The notes under the pieces are model-generated. The model was not told where the DNA came from, did not search any database, and worked only from the letters and a program-made list of their open reading frames with translations. The position numbers and the translations under genes were made by a program. A stretch of DNA of 54,488 bases from Bacteroidaceae bacterium (GTDB lineage: Bacteria; Bacteroidota; Bacteroidia; Bacteroidales; Bacteroidaceae), in assembly GCA_017517605.1 (NCBI GenBank), contig JAFWYQ010000057.1, positions 1 through 54,488 of the forward strand. The letters run 5' to 3'. This document shows positions 23,322 through 31,406 of this stretch, piece by piece (positions within the stretch are counted from its first letter, which is position 1; every line of letters starts with the position of its first letter).

Positions 23322-23383
23322 GAACAATTAACTCCGCTCGCGAACCGTGTTTGTTCGGTTCGCGAACGGAGTTAATTCTGTTC
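23322..23383. terminator. Large perfect-armed hairpin, probable terminator or inverted repeat
   Basis: AATTAACTCCG (23326-23336) pairs with CGGAGTTAATT (23367-23377) and CGCGAACC (23339-23346) with GGTTCGCG (23357-23364), leaving a 10-base loop. GAAC and GTTC extend it by 4 bp with small bulges. There is no long T tract, so it may be another kind of element. Confidence 0.55.
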
Positions 23384-23527
23384 AGCCGAACATTATAATA
23401 ATGTAAGGACGCAACGAATATAGTGCAAAGCCGAAAGCTGTATAGTATGGAAGTGAGGTATAAAGACACTATTTTTGTGATATGCAGATTTGATTTGGAC
23501 TAAAAATTAAAGAAAAACGTGATTTTG

Positions 23528-23559
23528 TTTGTTTATTCACAAGAAACTCTCTACTTTTG
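23528..23559 (+). promoter_or_regulatory. Full Bacteroidetes promoter of the small 48-residue gene
   Basis: TTTG at 23528-23531, a 20-bp spacer and TACTTTTG at 23552-23559. It lies 22 bp ahead of the ATG at 23582, giving a leader of about 16 bases. Confidence 0.75.
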
Positions 23560-23581
23560 CAGAAAAGAATCAAGTTGACCT

Positions 23582-23728
23582 ATGGATAAGACTGTTGCAC
23601 ATAAAGGAAAATCTATCTTCCAACAGATATTGGAAGACAAACGTGCTATACGTCAATGTATCCAATCAGGTGGAGACATTAAAAAAATAGCACAGGAACG
23701 TGGAATCAAATTCGCTACTCCCATATGA
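23582..23728 (+). CDS. Small 48-residue basic protein, function unknown
   Basis: ATG at 23582 opens a 48-residue frame (start MDKTVAHKGKSIFQQILED, end GIKFATPI) ending at TGA. It is basic and helical with a loop GGD in the middle, resembles short basic proteins found in several Bacteroides genomes by memory, and is preceded by a textbook promoter at 23528. The next frame starts at 23747 with a strong Shine-Dalgarno (AAAGGAG), so a small operon was or is present. No function is known to me. Confidence 0.6.
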   Translation: MDKTVAHKGKSIFQQILEDKRAIRQCIQSGGDIKKIAQERGIKFATPI

Positions 23729-23746
23729 AATAATAAAGGAGAACGA

Positions 23747-23803
23747 ATGGAATTATTCCTTTATAACGAAGCATGGTATCGTATATCATGCTTATTTTAT
23801 TGA
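23747..23803 (+). other. 18-codon open frame with strong ribosome binding site
   Basis: ATG at 23747 is preceded by AAAGGAGAACGA, one of the best Shine-Dalgarno sequences in the window. The frame is only 18 codons and stops at 23801-23803, inside a second frame that begins at 23773. It may be the truncated start of a lost gene following the 48-residue protein. Confidence 0.3.
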
Positions 23804-23961
23804 TTTTTCCAATTATCACTCCTTATTTGAGCATGTTTATACATTCGTTGACTCAGGAGCAAAATAAAGTCCTGATTTGTGGTATAACTTACGGTATTCA
23901 TATAGTGATATATTACTATTTAGTTGCAAAAATACAAATAAATATCCATATAACACTATAA
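23773..23961 (+). CDS. Possible small membrane protein (62 residues)
   Basis: The frame gives two hydrophobic segments (LILLIFPIITPYLSMF and VLICGITYGIHIVIYYYLVA) joined by a polar loop, a pattern of small bitopic proteins. The start at 23773 lacks an obvious ribosome binding site and overlaps the 18-codon frame; translation might be coupled to it. AT-rich DNA makes hydrophobic frames likely by chance, so this is a weak call. Confidence 0.3.
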   Translation: MVSYIMLILLIFPIITPYLSMFIHSLTQEQNKVLICGITYGIHIVIYYYLVAKIQINIHITL

Positions 23962-24003
23962 AAGCAGCCTATTTTATATGAGACAATGAAAACAAGTATT
24001 TTT

Positions 24004-24053
24004 GAAATTCTCCACTCTTCGTTCTTCACTCTTTATTTTATTTATTATCTTTG
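24004..24053 (+). promoter_or_regulatory. Promoter module of the GH95 gene, -7 box TATCTTTG
   Basis: A perfect -7 element at 24046-24053. Bases 24004-24028 differ in only one position from 19259-19283 and lie at the same distance from the -7 box. The leader (to 24149) contains a small hairpin AGTGTT/AACACT (24068-24093) and a Shine-Dalgarno AAAGGAG ahead of the ATG. Confidence 0.65.
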
Positions 24054-24149
24054 TCCGTTGATTTGGAGTGTTGGGATGTTTTTGACAACACTTAATGATT
24101 CCATATTATGAGATACAGACAAGAACTAAACCTATTTGAATAAAGGAGA

Positions 24150-26567
24150 ATGAAAAGAACAGCGTTTATGCTCTGCTTAGCCATGATGGGAGCAGGGATG
24201 ATGGAGGCAAATGACAAATCGCTGAAATTACACTATGACAGGCCGGCGGAGTACTTTGAAGAGGCACTGGTGATAGGCAATGGCCGCATGGGAGCCATTG
24301 TGTATGGTGGAGTAGGCAAAGAGGTGATTTCACTGAATGACCTTACCCTGTGGACGGGCGAACCTGACCGCCAGGTGTATGCGCCCGATGCACACAAGGT
24401 GATACCCGAAATCAGAAAGGCATTAGACAACGAGGATTATCGCAAGGCTGATGAACTGAACTACAAGGTGCAGGGACACTATAGCGAGAACTATCAACCG
24501 TTGGGAAGGCTGACTATCCAACACATCGGTGAGGAGGCAACCCGCGAGGTGACCGCCTACCAACGTTGGCTGGACATCAGCAATGCCACGGCTCAGACGC
24601 AATACTTGAAGAAGGGACAATTGGTGACGAGCGACTATTTTGCCTCGGCACCCGACTCGGTGATTGTCATCCGTTTGAAGTCAAACGTGCCCGAGGGAAT
24701 CCATGCCATCGTATCTTTTGACTCGCAACTCCCCTACTCGACTTCGGCGGAGGGAAACACTTTATCGGCTGAAGGATATGCGGCCTATCACTCCTACCCC
24801 AACTATCACCGTGCACGACACTACTATGACCCCGACCGTGGTATCCGCTTCGGGGCGAAGGTGTGCATCGTCACTCCCAAGTCCAATCAGGTGAAGGCTT
24901 ATCCTGCCGGAGAATTGCGCATCAATGGAGCCAAGGAGGCGCTGATTCTTATATGTACGGCCACCAGCTTCAATGGCTTTGACAAAGACCCGGCGAAGGA
25001 GGGAGCAGACTATCGTTCAATTGTACACAGACGTATGAAACTGGCTTCCGTAAAGGGGTATGATATACTTCGTAAGGCTCATGTGGAGGACTACAAACGG
25101 ATGTTTGACCGTGTGTCGCTTGACCTTGGGCGCACGGATGCACAGATAGCCTCATTGCCTACAGACAAGCAACTGAAACTCTATACGGACGAAGAACAGA
25201 CGAATCCCGAATTGGAGGCACTCTACTTCCAATACGGACGATACTTGCTCATCTCCTGTTCGCGCACGCCGGCCGTACCTGCCAATTTGCAGGGATTGTG
25301 GAATGAAAGTCTGTTGCCTCCATGGAGCAGTAACTATACCACGAACATCAACATGGAGGAGAACTATTGGGCGGTAGAGACGACCAACTTGGGCGAACTG
25401 CACTACCCGCTATTGGACTTCATCGTGAACCTGAGCAAGACGGGAGGCGAGACGGCCAAGGCTTACTACGGAGTGGACAGAGGATGGTGTTTGGGACACA
25501 ATACGGACATCTGGGCAATGACCTGCCCCGTGGGGATGAGCGACGGGCATCCCTCATGGGCATGTTGGAATATGGGAGGGACATGGGCTTCCACCCACAT
25601 TTGGGAGCACTACACCTTCTCGGGCGACAAGGATTTCCTCCGTCAATATTATCCCGCACTGAAGGGAGCGGCAGAGTTTTGTCTCGGTTGGCTTGTCGAA
25701 AAGAATGGCAAGCTGATGACCTCGCCGGGCACTTCACCCGAAAACGTTTATGTGACGGACGACGGATACGCTGGTGCTACCTTGTACGGAAATGCATCGG
25801 ACTTGGCCATGATACGCGAATGCCTCACTGATGCACGCGATGCAGCTAAGGAGCTGGGCATTGACAAGGCTTTCCGCAAAGAGGCGGACAAGGCTTTGGC
25901 TCGATTGCAACCCTATCAAATAGGTAAGAACGGCAACCTGCAGGAGTGGTATCACGATTGGAGTGATAAAGACCCTCGCCATCGTCACCAGTCGCACCTC
26001 TTCGGCCTCTATCCCGGGCATCATATCTCGGTGGACGAAACTCCCGACCTTGCCCAAGCATGTGCCAAGACACTTGAAATCAAGGGTGACAACACTACAG
26101 GATGGAGCACCGGATGGCGCGTGAATCTCTTCGCACGTCTGAAGGATAGCAAGAATGCTTACCACATCTATCGCAAGTTGTTGAAATATGTAAGCCCCGA
26201 CGGATACAAAGGTGACGATGCGCGACGCGGAGGAGGCACCTACCCCAACCTGTTGGATGCACACTCGCCTTTCCAGATTGACGGGAACTTTGGCGGATGT
26301 GCCGGTGTGGTGGAGATGTTGATGCAATCTACACAAGAGAGTATCACCCTGTTGCCTGCCCTGCCTGAGCAATGGAAGGATGGAAGCGTGAAGGGCATCT
26401 GTGCACGCGGAGGCTTTGTGGTGAATATGGAGTGGAAGGATGGCAGGGTAACCTCGCTCACACTGACGGCCCGCAACAATGCAAGGACAAAACTCATCGT
26501 GAACGGAAAGACGCTGAGCGTGAAGATGAAGAAGGGAGAGGTCTTTTCCAAGGAATTTGTGTATTAG
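24150..26567 (+). CDS. Exported GH95 alpha-L-fucosidase
   Basis: The 805-residue protein carries a signal peptide (MKRTAFMLCLAMMGAGMMEA), the N-terminal beta-domain start YDRPAEYFEEALVIGNGRMGA and the (alpha/alpha)6 barrel of GH95: ANLQGLWNESLLPPWSSNYTTNINMEENYW, HNTDIWAMTCPVG, MTSPGTSPEN (acid/base region) and the final HSPFQIDGNFGGCAGVVEML with the catalytic Asp. GH95 enzymes are inverting and cut alpha-1,2-linked fucose (or galactose) from host glycans or xyloglucan. It has its own promoter and is not in a SusCD locus. Some family members are alpha-galactosidases, so fucose specificity is likely but not certain. Confidence 0.88.
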   Translation: MKRTAFMLCLAMMGAGMMEANDKSLKLHYDRPAEYFEEALVIGNGRMGAIVYGGVGKEVISLNDLTLWTGEPDRQVYAPDAHKVIPEIRKALDNEDYRKADELNYKVQGHYSENYQPLGRLTIQHIGEEATREVTAYQRWLDISNATAQTQYLKKGQLVTSDYFASAPDSVIVIRLKSNVPEGIHAIVSFDSQLPYSTSAEGNTLSAEGYAAYHSYPNYHRARHYYDPDRGIRFGAKVCIVTPKSNQVKAYPAGELRINGAKEALILICTATSFNGFDKDPAKEGADYRSIVHRRMKLASVKGYDILRKAHVEDYKRMFDRVSLDLGRTDAQIASLPTDKQLKLYTDEEQTNPELEALYFQYGRYLLISCSRTPAVPANLQGLWNESLLPPWSSNYTTNINMEENYWAVETTNLGELHYPLLDFIVNLSKTGGETAKAYYGVDRGWCLGHNTDIWAMTCPVGMSDGHPSWACWNMGGTWASTHIWEHYTFSGDKDFLRQYYPALKGAAEFCLGWLVEKNGKLMTSPGTSPENVYVTDDGYAGATLYGNASDLAMIRECLTDARDAAKELGIDKAFRKEADKALARLQPYQIGKNGNLQEWYHDWSDKDPRHRHQSHLFGLYPGHHISVDETPDLAQACAKTLEIKGDNTTGWSTGWRVNLFARLKDSKNAYHIYRKLLKYVSPDGYKGDDARRGGGTYPNLLDAHSPFQIDGNFGGCAGVVEMLMQSTQESITLLPALPEQWKDGSVKGICARGGFVVNMEWKDGRVTSLTLTARNNARTKLIVNGKTLSVKMKKGEVFSKEFVY

Positions 26568-26596
26568 CCACTTTGCCTATGGCTGATGTGGCCAAT

Positions 26597-26672
26597 GGTT
26601 AAGGCTACCTCATCCCAGGGTTAAGGCTACCTCATCCCAGGGTTAAGGTTACCTTAAGCCAAGGTTAAGGTT
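26597..26672. repeat. GGTTAAGG array with exact 22-bp period
   Basis: GGTTAAGG occurs with TTAA cores at 26599, 26621, 26643 and 26665 (three 22-bp intervals), and an extra CCTTAAG core at 26654 lies exactly half-way. Two spacers are identical (CTACCTCATCCCAG). It immediately follows the GH95 stop; bases 26673-26800 hold no supported gene. Confidence 0.85.
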
Positions 26673-26810
26673 TATTAAATATTGCATAAGACCTGAAAAA
26701 GGGGGCACAGATGCTGACTCTGTTGCCCCTTTTTCCCTTTTTGTTCGTCACTTTTCCCTTTTTCTACATTTTCTTGTTTAACAAAGTGCCGTTTTCTCAT
26801 GTTTTTGAAG

Positions 26811-26818
26811 TAACTTTG
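26811..26818 (+). promoter_or_regulatory. -7 box (TAACTTTG) of the PLD-family gene
   Basis: A perfect TAnnTTTG 35 bp ahead of the GTG start at 26854. No TTTG at the expected -33 distance. Confidence 0.5.
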
Positions 26819-26853
26819 CGGTTCGTTTGATGAAATAATAAGTAGAATAGACA

Positions 26854-28119
26854 GTGGATAGACGGATATATAGCCTGTTTTTAATCCTTTTACTTGCCTT
26901 TCCTTCATGTCGTCTTTGGGCAACAGATGGTGTGTGTAGCGACTCGTCAATGGTGGCTTTTCTCCGAAGCGAGGGGGTGACTATTACGGAAGGCAATCGC
27001 GTGTGCCTGTTGAAGAGTGGCGAGGAGAAGTTCGATGACCTTTTCATGGCCATCCGCAAGGCCAAACACTACATCCATCTCGAATACTTCAACTTCCGCA
27101 ACGACTCCATTGCCGCCCTGCTCTTCACTGAACTGGACAAAAAGGTGCAGGAGGGAGTGAAGGTGCGCGCCATGTTCGATGCCTTTGGAAACTGGAGTAA
27201 CAACAAGCCCTTGAAGAAAAAGCATCTGAAAGAATTGGCCAAGCGCGGCATTGAGATAGTGAAGTTCGACCCGTTGAACTTCCCCTTCATCGGTGATTTT
27301 CTGAGCCGAGACCATCGCAAGATTGTCATCATCGACGGACAGACGGCCTACACGGGAGGTATGAATGTGGCCGATTACTACATCGAGGGACTTCCTGCCT
27401 TTGGTGATTGGCGCGACATGCATATACGTATCGAGGGACCAGCCGTGGACGAACTTCAGCGTATCTTCCTCTGCATGTGGGAAAAGGCCACAGGAGAGCG
27501 TCTGATTGACAGCATTTATTATTACCCTCCGAAAACAGACCAAATCCACCTCGCTGGTACCATAGACGATGTTACCATCGGCATTGTTGACCGCGTACCG
27601 CGCAAAACACCCAAATTGATGCGCGAAGCTTATGCCCATGCCATCCTTTCAGCAAAGAAGAAAATAGAACTCATCAACCCTTACTTTGTACCTACACGCA
27701 CCGTACGGCGTGCCTTAAAAAAGGCAGCTCAAAACGGGGTAGATGTACAAGTGATGGTATCAGTGAAGGGCGATATCCCCATTACCCCTGATGCATCAAT
27801 GCACGTTGCCCGTCAATTGAACAAGTGTGGGGCCACTATCTATCAATTTGAGGGCGGATTCCACCACTCCAAAATAATGATGGTGGATGACACATTCTGC
27901 ACCATAGGTTCCACCAACCTCAACAGCCGTAGTTTGCGCTACGATTACGAGGTGAACGCGTTCATCTTTGACCCTCGTGTCACTGACCAACTATCCGACA
28001 TATTCAATGCCGACAAGCAACAAAGTACCATCATGACGGATGAGAACTGGAAACAACGCTCATGTTGGCACCGCTTCGTCGGCTGGTTTTCCAATTTGAT
28101 ACTAACCCCATTTTTATAA
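26854..28119 (+). CDS. cls: Exported phospholipase D-family protein (cardiolipin-synthase-like)
   Basis: The 421-residue protein starts with GTG and a hydrophobic leader (IYSLFLILLLAFPSCRLWA). Both HKD motifs are intact: HRKIVIIDGQTAYTGGMN (near 150-168) and HHSKIMMVDDTFCTIGSTNLNSRS (near 333-357), with LEYFNFRND at the start of the domain as in bacterial cardiolipin synthases. It would join two phosphatidylglycerols or act as a related transphosphatidylase. The leader is followed by a cysteine (PSC), so lipidation or membrane anchoring is possible. Cls is more often integral; a shorter secreted PLD role is the alternative. It ends ahead of the TCTAGA array. Confidence 0.82.
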   Translation: MDRRIYSLFLILLLAFPSCRLWATDGVCSDSSMVAFLRSEGVTITEGNRVCLLKSGEEKFDDLFMAIRKAKHYIHLEYFNFRNDSIAALLFTELDKKVQEGVKVRAMFDAFGNWSNNKPLKKKHLKELAKRGIEIVKFDPLNFPFIGDFLSRDHRKIVIIDGQTAYTGGMNVADYYIEGLPAFGDWRDMHIRIEGPAVDELQRIFLCMWEKATGERLIDSIYYYPPKTDQIHLAGTIDDVTIGIVDRVPRKTPKLMREAYAHAILSAKKKIELINPYFVPTRTVRRALKKAAQNGVDVQVMVSVKGDIPITPDASMHVARQLNKCGATIYQFEGGFHHSKIMMVDDTFCTIGSTNLNSRSLRYDYEVNAFIFDPRVTDQLSDIFNADKQQSTIMTDENWKQRSCWHRFVGWFSNLILTPFL

Positions 28120-28137
28120 AAAGATTATCACAGATAT

Positions 28138-28209
28138 ACTAGACAATCTAGAAAATCTAGAAGCTCTAGATAATCTAGATAATCTAGACAATCTAGAAAC
28201 CTTAGAAAC
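28138..28209. repeat. TCTAGA array with exact 9-bp period
   Basis: TCTAG (or ACTAG/CTTAG) occurs at 28138, 28147, 28156, 28165, 28174, 28183, 28192 and 28201, intervals all 9 bp, between the PLD and ispE genes. Spacers are AA/AC/AT-rich. Because TCTAGA is a palindrome the array reads similarly on both strands. Confidence 0.85.
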
Positions 28210-28233
28210 CCTATAAAAAAACAATAGCATCCC

Positions 28234-29100
28234 ATGATTACCTTCCCCAATGCCAAAATCAACCTCGGATTGAACGTCGTAGAACGTCGCCCTGACGGAT
28301 ACCACAATTTGGAAACCGTGTTTTATCCCATCCCTTTGCAGGACATATTGGAAGTAACAACCTTTGACGAAGTTGCTGAACATGAAGACCCTACAAATAC
28401 GGATGTCGTGCTCCACACTGGAGGAATTGTGATTGCTGGTGGTGTAGAAGACAACTTGGTAGTGAAAGCATATCGTTTGCTGAAAGCTGAGTTTGACCTT
28501 TCGCCCGTGCATATCCACATCTTCAAGCACATCCCTTCAGGAGCCGGATTGGGTGGTGGTTCTGCCGATGCCACTTATATGTTGCGCCTGTTACGTGAGA
28601 AGTTTTCACTCCCCCTCACCGATGATGAGTTGGAAGAGCGCGCTGCGCGCCTTGGCGCTGATTGTGCATTCTTTGTGCGCAATACCCCTGCCTTTGCTAC
28701 AGGCATAGGCAATATTTTCACTCCCCTGCCCGATTTTTCTCTGAAAGGGTATTGCATCCTGTTGGTGAAACCTGATATTTTTGTATCTACCCGCGATGCT
28801 TTTGCCCTTATCCGTCCCCATAAGCCCGAGCGGCCATTGACAGAAATAATCACGTTGCCCGTCAATCAATGGCGCGAAGCCGGCATGTGTAACGACTTTG
28901 AAGAGAGTGTGTTTGCCAAATATCCTGCCATTGGTGAGATTAAAGACAAAATCTATCATTTGGGTGCAGAATATGCAGCGATGTCGGGTAGTGGCTCGTC
29001 GCTATTCGGGTTGTTCAAGAAGAATAATATTGCTGATGACACTTCCCTTCGTGAAATTTTCCCAAACTGTTTCTGTTGGCAAGGTTTGTTGGAGGTTTAG
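28234..29100 (+). CDS. ispE: 4-diphosphocytidyl-2-C-methyl-D-erythritol kinase
   Basis: The 288-residue GHMP kinase phosphorylates CDP-methylerythritol in the non-mevalonate isoprenoid pathway. Seen: the family start [22 protein letters not shown], the ATP loop [14 protein letters not shown] (about 92-105), [17 protein letters not shown] (about 143-159) and [14 protein letters not shown] near the end. Length fits. There is no promoter-like signal between the TCTAGA array and the ATG, so it may be read from the PLD gene. Confidence 0.93.
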   Translation: MITFPNAKINLGLNVVERRPDGYHNLETVFYPIPLQDILEVTTFDEVAEHEDPTNTDVVLHTGGIVIAGGVEDNLVVKAYRLLKAEFDLSPVHIHIFKHIPSGAGLGGGSADATYMLRLLREKFSLPLTDDELEERAARLGADCAFFVRNTPAFATGIGNIFTPLPDFSLKGYCILLVKPDIFVSTRDAFALIRPHKPERPLTEIITLPVNQWREAGMCNDFEESVFAKYPAIGEIKDKIYHLGAEYAAMSGSGSSLFGLFKKNNIADDTSLREIFPNCFCWQGLLEV

Positions 29101-29173
29101 TTGTTTGGATTTTGTTTTTCGTCTATTAAACAGGGCTTTTCGTCGATAAATATCTCGAATAAGGAGAGCAGGA

Positions 29174-29205
29174 TTTGGAGATTCGGCAGAGTTGTTTTAT
29201 TTTTG
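29174..29205 (+). promoter_or_regulatory. Full Bacteroidetes promoter of the LytS/LytR pair
   Basis: TTTG at 29174-29177, a 20-bp spacer and TATTTTTG at 29198-29205. It overlaps the longest possible frame of the kinase, which therefore starts downstream (29256 or 29262). Confidence 0.75.
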
Positions 29206-29255
29206 CCACATTTAGCATTGAGAACAATTTATGTAATCGCGATTCTTGCAATATT

Positions 29256-30398
29256 ATGGTAATGAATAAACAGATGTCCTTGAACACACCCCGTTGGATG
29301 GAGGTGCTGGTACATGTGGTAGCTTGGCTATTGATATTCGGTTTTCCGCTGGTGCTGATGGAATACAACAGCTTCATCAAATGGAATCCCATTGACTATT
29401 TGCGCCAATTGCGTATGCCGTTGGCCTTTGGTATTGTGTTCTACACCAACTATTTCTGGTTGGCTTCGTGCATTCTTTTCAAGCAAGGGCGCAGGTCTAA
29501 GTATCAGGGATTGAAGCCATATCTTTTCTATAATCTGATTTTGCTGACAGTAGTGGGCTTGTTGATTCATTTCTCATCCCAATGGCTTTATCCGCATCTT
29601 CAATTGAACACCCCTCTTCCACGCGTACCCCACATGCGCCACGAAACACCGATGATTTCTCCGCGTCTGATATTCTATGTCCGCAATATCATATTGCTTG
29701 GGTGTACCGCTGCATTGGCCTTAGTTATCCGCATGAGCCGCGAGTGGCGCAATGCAGAAGAGGCGCGACGCGAGGCGGAAAATGCCCGTACGGATTCAGA
29801 GTTAAAGACACTGCGCAACCAACTCAGCCCTCACTTCCTGCTGAACACGTTGAATAACATCTACGCCCTCATAGCCTTCGATACCGACAAGGCTCAGACG
29901 GCCATACTCGAGTTGAGCAAGATGCTGCGCCATATGCTATACGACAACCACCAGAAGTTTGTCCCGTTACAGAGCGAAGCCGACTTTATCCGTAATTATG
30001 TAGAGTTGATGCGATTACGACTTCCCCATGAAGTAAAAGTTGAAGTAAACATCAAGGTTAATTCCGGACGGAGCACTCTGATTGCCCCCTTGATTTTCAT
30101 CTCGTTGGTGGAGAATGCATTCAAGCATGGCATAAGCCCTACTGAGCCAAGTTTTGTCCATATCTGCCTCACAGAGGAAGAGGAGCAAGTGCATTGCCAC
30201 ATCCGCAATAGCAACTTCCCCAAAAAGCGCGAAGACAAGAGCGGAAGCGGCATAGGATTGGAGCAAGTAAAACGTCGTTTGGAGTTGCTCTATCCCGATT
30301 GTCATAAATGGACACGTGGCCCTGTAGATGAAGGTCGTGTATATGTTTCGGATTTGATAATAAAGACAGATTATGACACTGAATTGTGCAATAGTTGA
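29256..30398 (+). CDS. LytS-type sensor histidine kinase
   Basis: The 380-residue protein has four membrane segments (about 15-165 in this numbering), a short coiled coil and a His_kinase domain of the LytS class: LRNQLSPHFLLNTLNNIYALI with the phosphoacceptor histidine, then a HATPase with LIFISLVENAFKHGI (N box) and SGSGIGLEQVKRRLELLYP (G box). It phosphorylates the LytTR regulator encoded next; such pairs control envelope or polysaccharide genes in Bacteroidetes. A start at 29256 or 29262 is chosen because the promoter sits further upstream. It overlaps the regulator gene by 26 bp. Confidence 0.88.
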   Translation: MVMNKQMSLNTPRWMEVLVHVVAWLLIFGFPLVLMEYNSFIKWNPIDYLRQLRMPLAFGIVFYTNYFWLASCILFKQGRRSKYQGLKPYLFYNLILLTVVGLLIHFSSQWLYPHLQLNTPLPRVPHMRHETPMISPRLIFYVRNIILLGCTAALALVIRMSREWRNAEEARREAENARTDSELKTLRNQLSPHFLLNTLNNIYALIAFDTDKAQTAILELSKMLRHMLYDNHQKFVPLQSEADFIRNYVELMRLRLPHEVKVEVNIKVNSGRSTLIAPLIFISLVENAFKHGISPTEPSFVHICLTEEEEQVHCHIRNSNFPKKREDKSGSGIGLEQVKRRLELLYPDCHKWTRGPVDEGRVYVSDLIIKTDYDTELCNS

Positions 30399-31101
30399 CG
30401 ATGAACCGTTGGCTCTCGACTTGCTGGAAAGCTATGTGCGCCGCACTCCCTACCTGAATCTTGTAGGGCGCTACTCCAGTGCTGTAGCGGCAATGAAGGG
30501 ACTTGAGCAACACAAAGCCGACCTGTTGTTTCTGGACATTCAAATGCCCGAATTGGATGGGTTGGAATTTGCCAAAACGGTGAATGCCGACACACGTATT
30601 GTCTTTACCACCGCCTTCAGCCATTATGCCGTCGACGGCTATCGGGTAAATGCATTGGATTATCTGCTTAAACCTTTCGGCTACAAGGATTTCCGCGAAG
30701 CATCAGACAGAGCACTCGAATGGTTCACCTTGAAGAATACCCAAACACAGGCACCCGAAGGCGAAGCACCACAAGCAGAAGAATGCATCTATGTGAAGAG
30801 CGAATATAAATTGATACAGATATACTTAAGCGACATTCTCTACATTGAAGGATTGAAGGACTATGTAAAGATTTATACCGAAAGCAATCCCCGTCCCATC
30901 CTGTCGCTCTGTAGCATGAAATCCATGGAAGAGCGTCTCCCCTCTGACCGCTTCATGCGTGTACATCGCTCCTACATCGTAAGCAAGCAACAAGCACGGG
31001 TAATCGACCGCGGACGCATCGTCTTCGGCAAAGCCACCATCCCCGTATCCGACAGCTATAAACAAGAGTGGCAAGCATTCCTCAACGAACGTGCACTCTG
31101 A
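30373..31101 (+). CDS. LytTR-family response regulator
   Basis: The 242-residue protein combines a receiver domain (acidic pair DDEPLAL, Asp55 in LLFLDIQMP, Lys in LLKPFGYKDF) with a LytTR DNA-binding domain (about 130-240: YVKSEYKLIQIYLSDILYIEGLKDYVKIYT, SLCSMKSMEERL, FMRVHRSYIVS). It is the partner of the preceding kinase by overlap. A TTAA-core repeat array lies right after its stop. Confidence 0.92.
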   Translation: MTLNCAIVDDEPLALDLLESYVRRTPYLNLVGRYSSAVAAMKGLEQHKADLLFLDIQMPELDGLEFAKTVNADTRIVFTTAFSHYAVDGYRVNALDYLLKPFGYKDFREASDRALEWFTLKNTQTQAPEGEAPQAEECIYVKSEYKLIQIYLSDILYIEGLKDYVKIYTESNPRPILSLCSMKSMEERLPSDRFMRVHRSYIVSKQQARVIDRGRIVFGKATIPVSDSYKQEWQAFLNERAL

Positions 31102-31103
31102 AT

Positions 31104-31145
31104 ACCTTAAGCGTCAGTTAAGGTCACCTTAACCGTCACTTGAAT
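31104..31145. repeat. TTAA-core array with 11-bp period
   Basis: Cores CTTAAG, GTTAAGG and CCTTAAC have TTAA at 31107, 31118 and 31129, with a degenerate TTGA at 31140; the spacing is 11 bp, half of the period in the other TTAA arrays. GTTAAGGTCACCTTAAC (31117-31133) is a perfect palindrome. Confidence 0.7.
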
Positions 31146-31265
31146 CCGCTTCATGCGAGAATAATATCCCTCTCTTCCTGATAAGAAGTATTATCCTCAC
31201 CAAAGAAAATCAAAGCTCAACATTCAAAAAATCCCCATTTCTCTCCATTTTTCAGAAAATAGTAT

Positions 31266-31273
31266 TACCTTTG
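31266..31273 (+). promoter_or_regulatory. -7 box (TACCTTTG) of the corA-like gene
   Basis: A perfect TAnnTTTG followed by TGCG; transcription would begin near 31280, leaving a leader of about 125 bases before the preferred ATG at 31407. No -33 TTTG. Confidence 0.55.
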
Positions 31274-31287
31274 TGCGCTCTTTTCAT

Positions 31288-31313
31288 GTGAGGGAGCCTC
31301 CAGATTCCCTCAC
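31288..31313 (+). promoter_or_regulatory. Leader hairpin ahead of the corA-like gene
   Basis: GTGAGGGA (31288-31295) pairs perfectly with TCCCTCAC (31306-31313) around a 10-base loop, just after the predicted transcription start. Two related words (ACGGGGCAAGAGAG at 31323 and ACGGGGCAAAAAAGAG at 31384) follow in the leader. It could be a regulatory leader; no known magnesium riboswitch pattern is recognised. Confidence 0.4.
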
Positions 31314-31406
31314 GACAAAATGTTACGGGGCAAGAGAGACTTAGAAAACAAACTTGCAAACCGCTCCCGAACGCAAAGAGTGCGACGGGGCAAAAAAGAG
31401 AAATGT

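Noticed and set aside
28114-28530. Minus-strand frame with RLSRLSR repeats
   Set aside because: It is produced by the TCTAGA array and the antisense of ispE.
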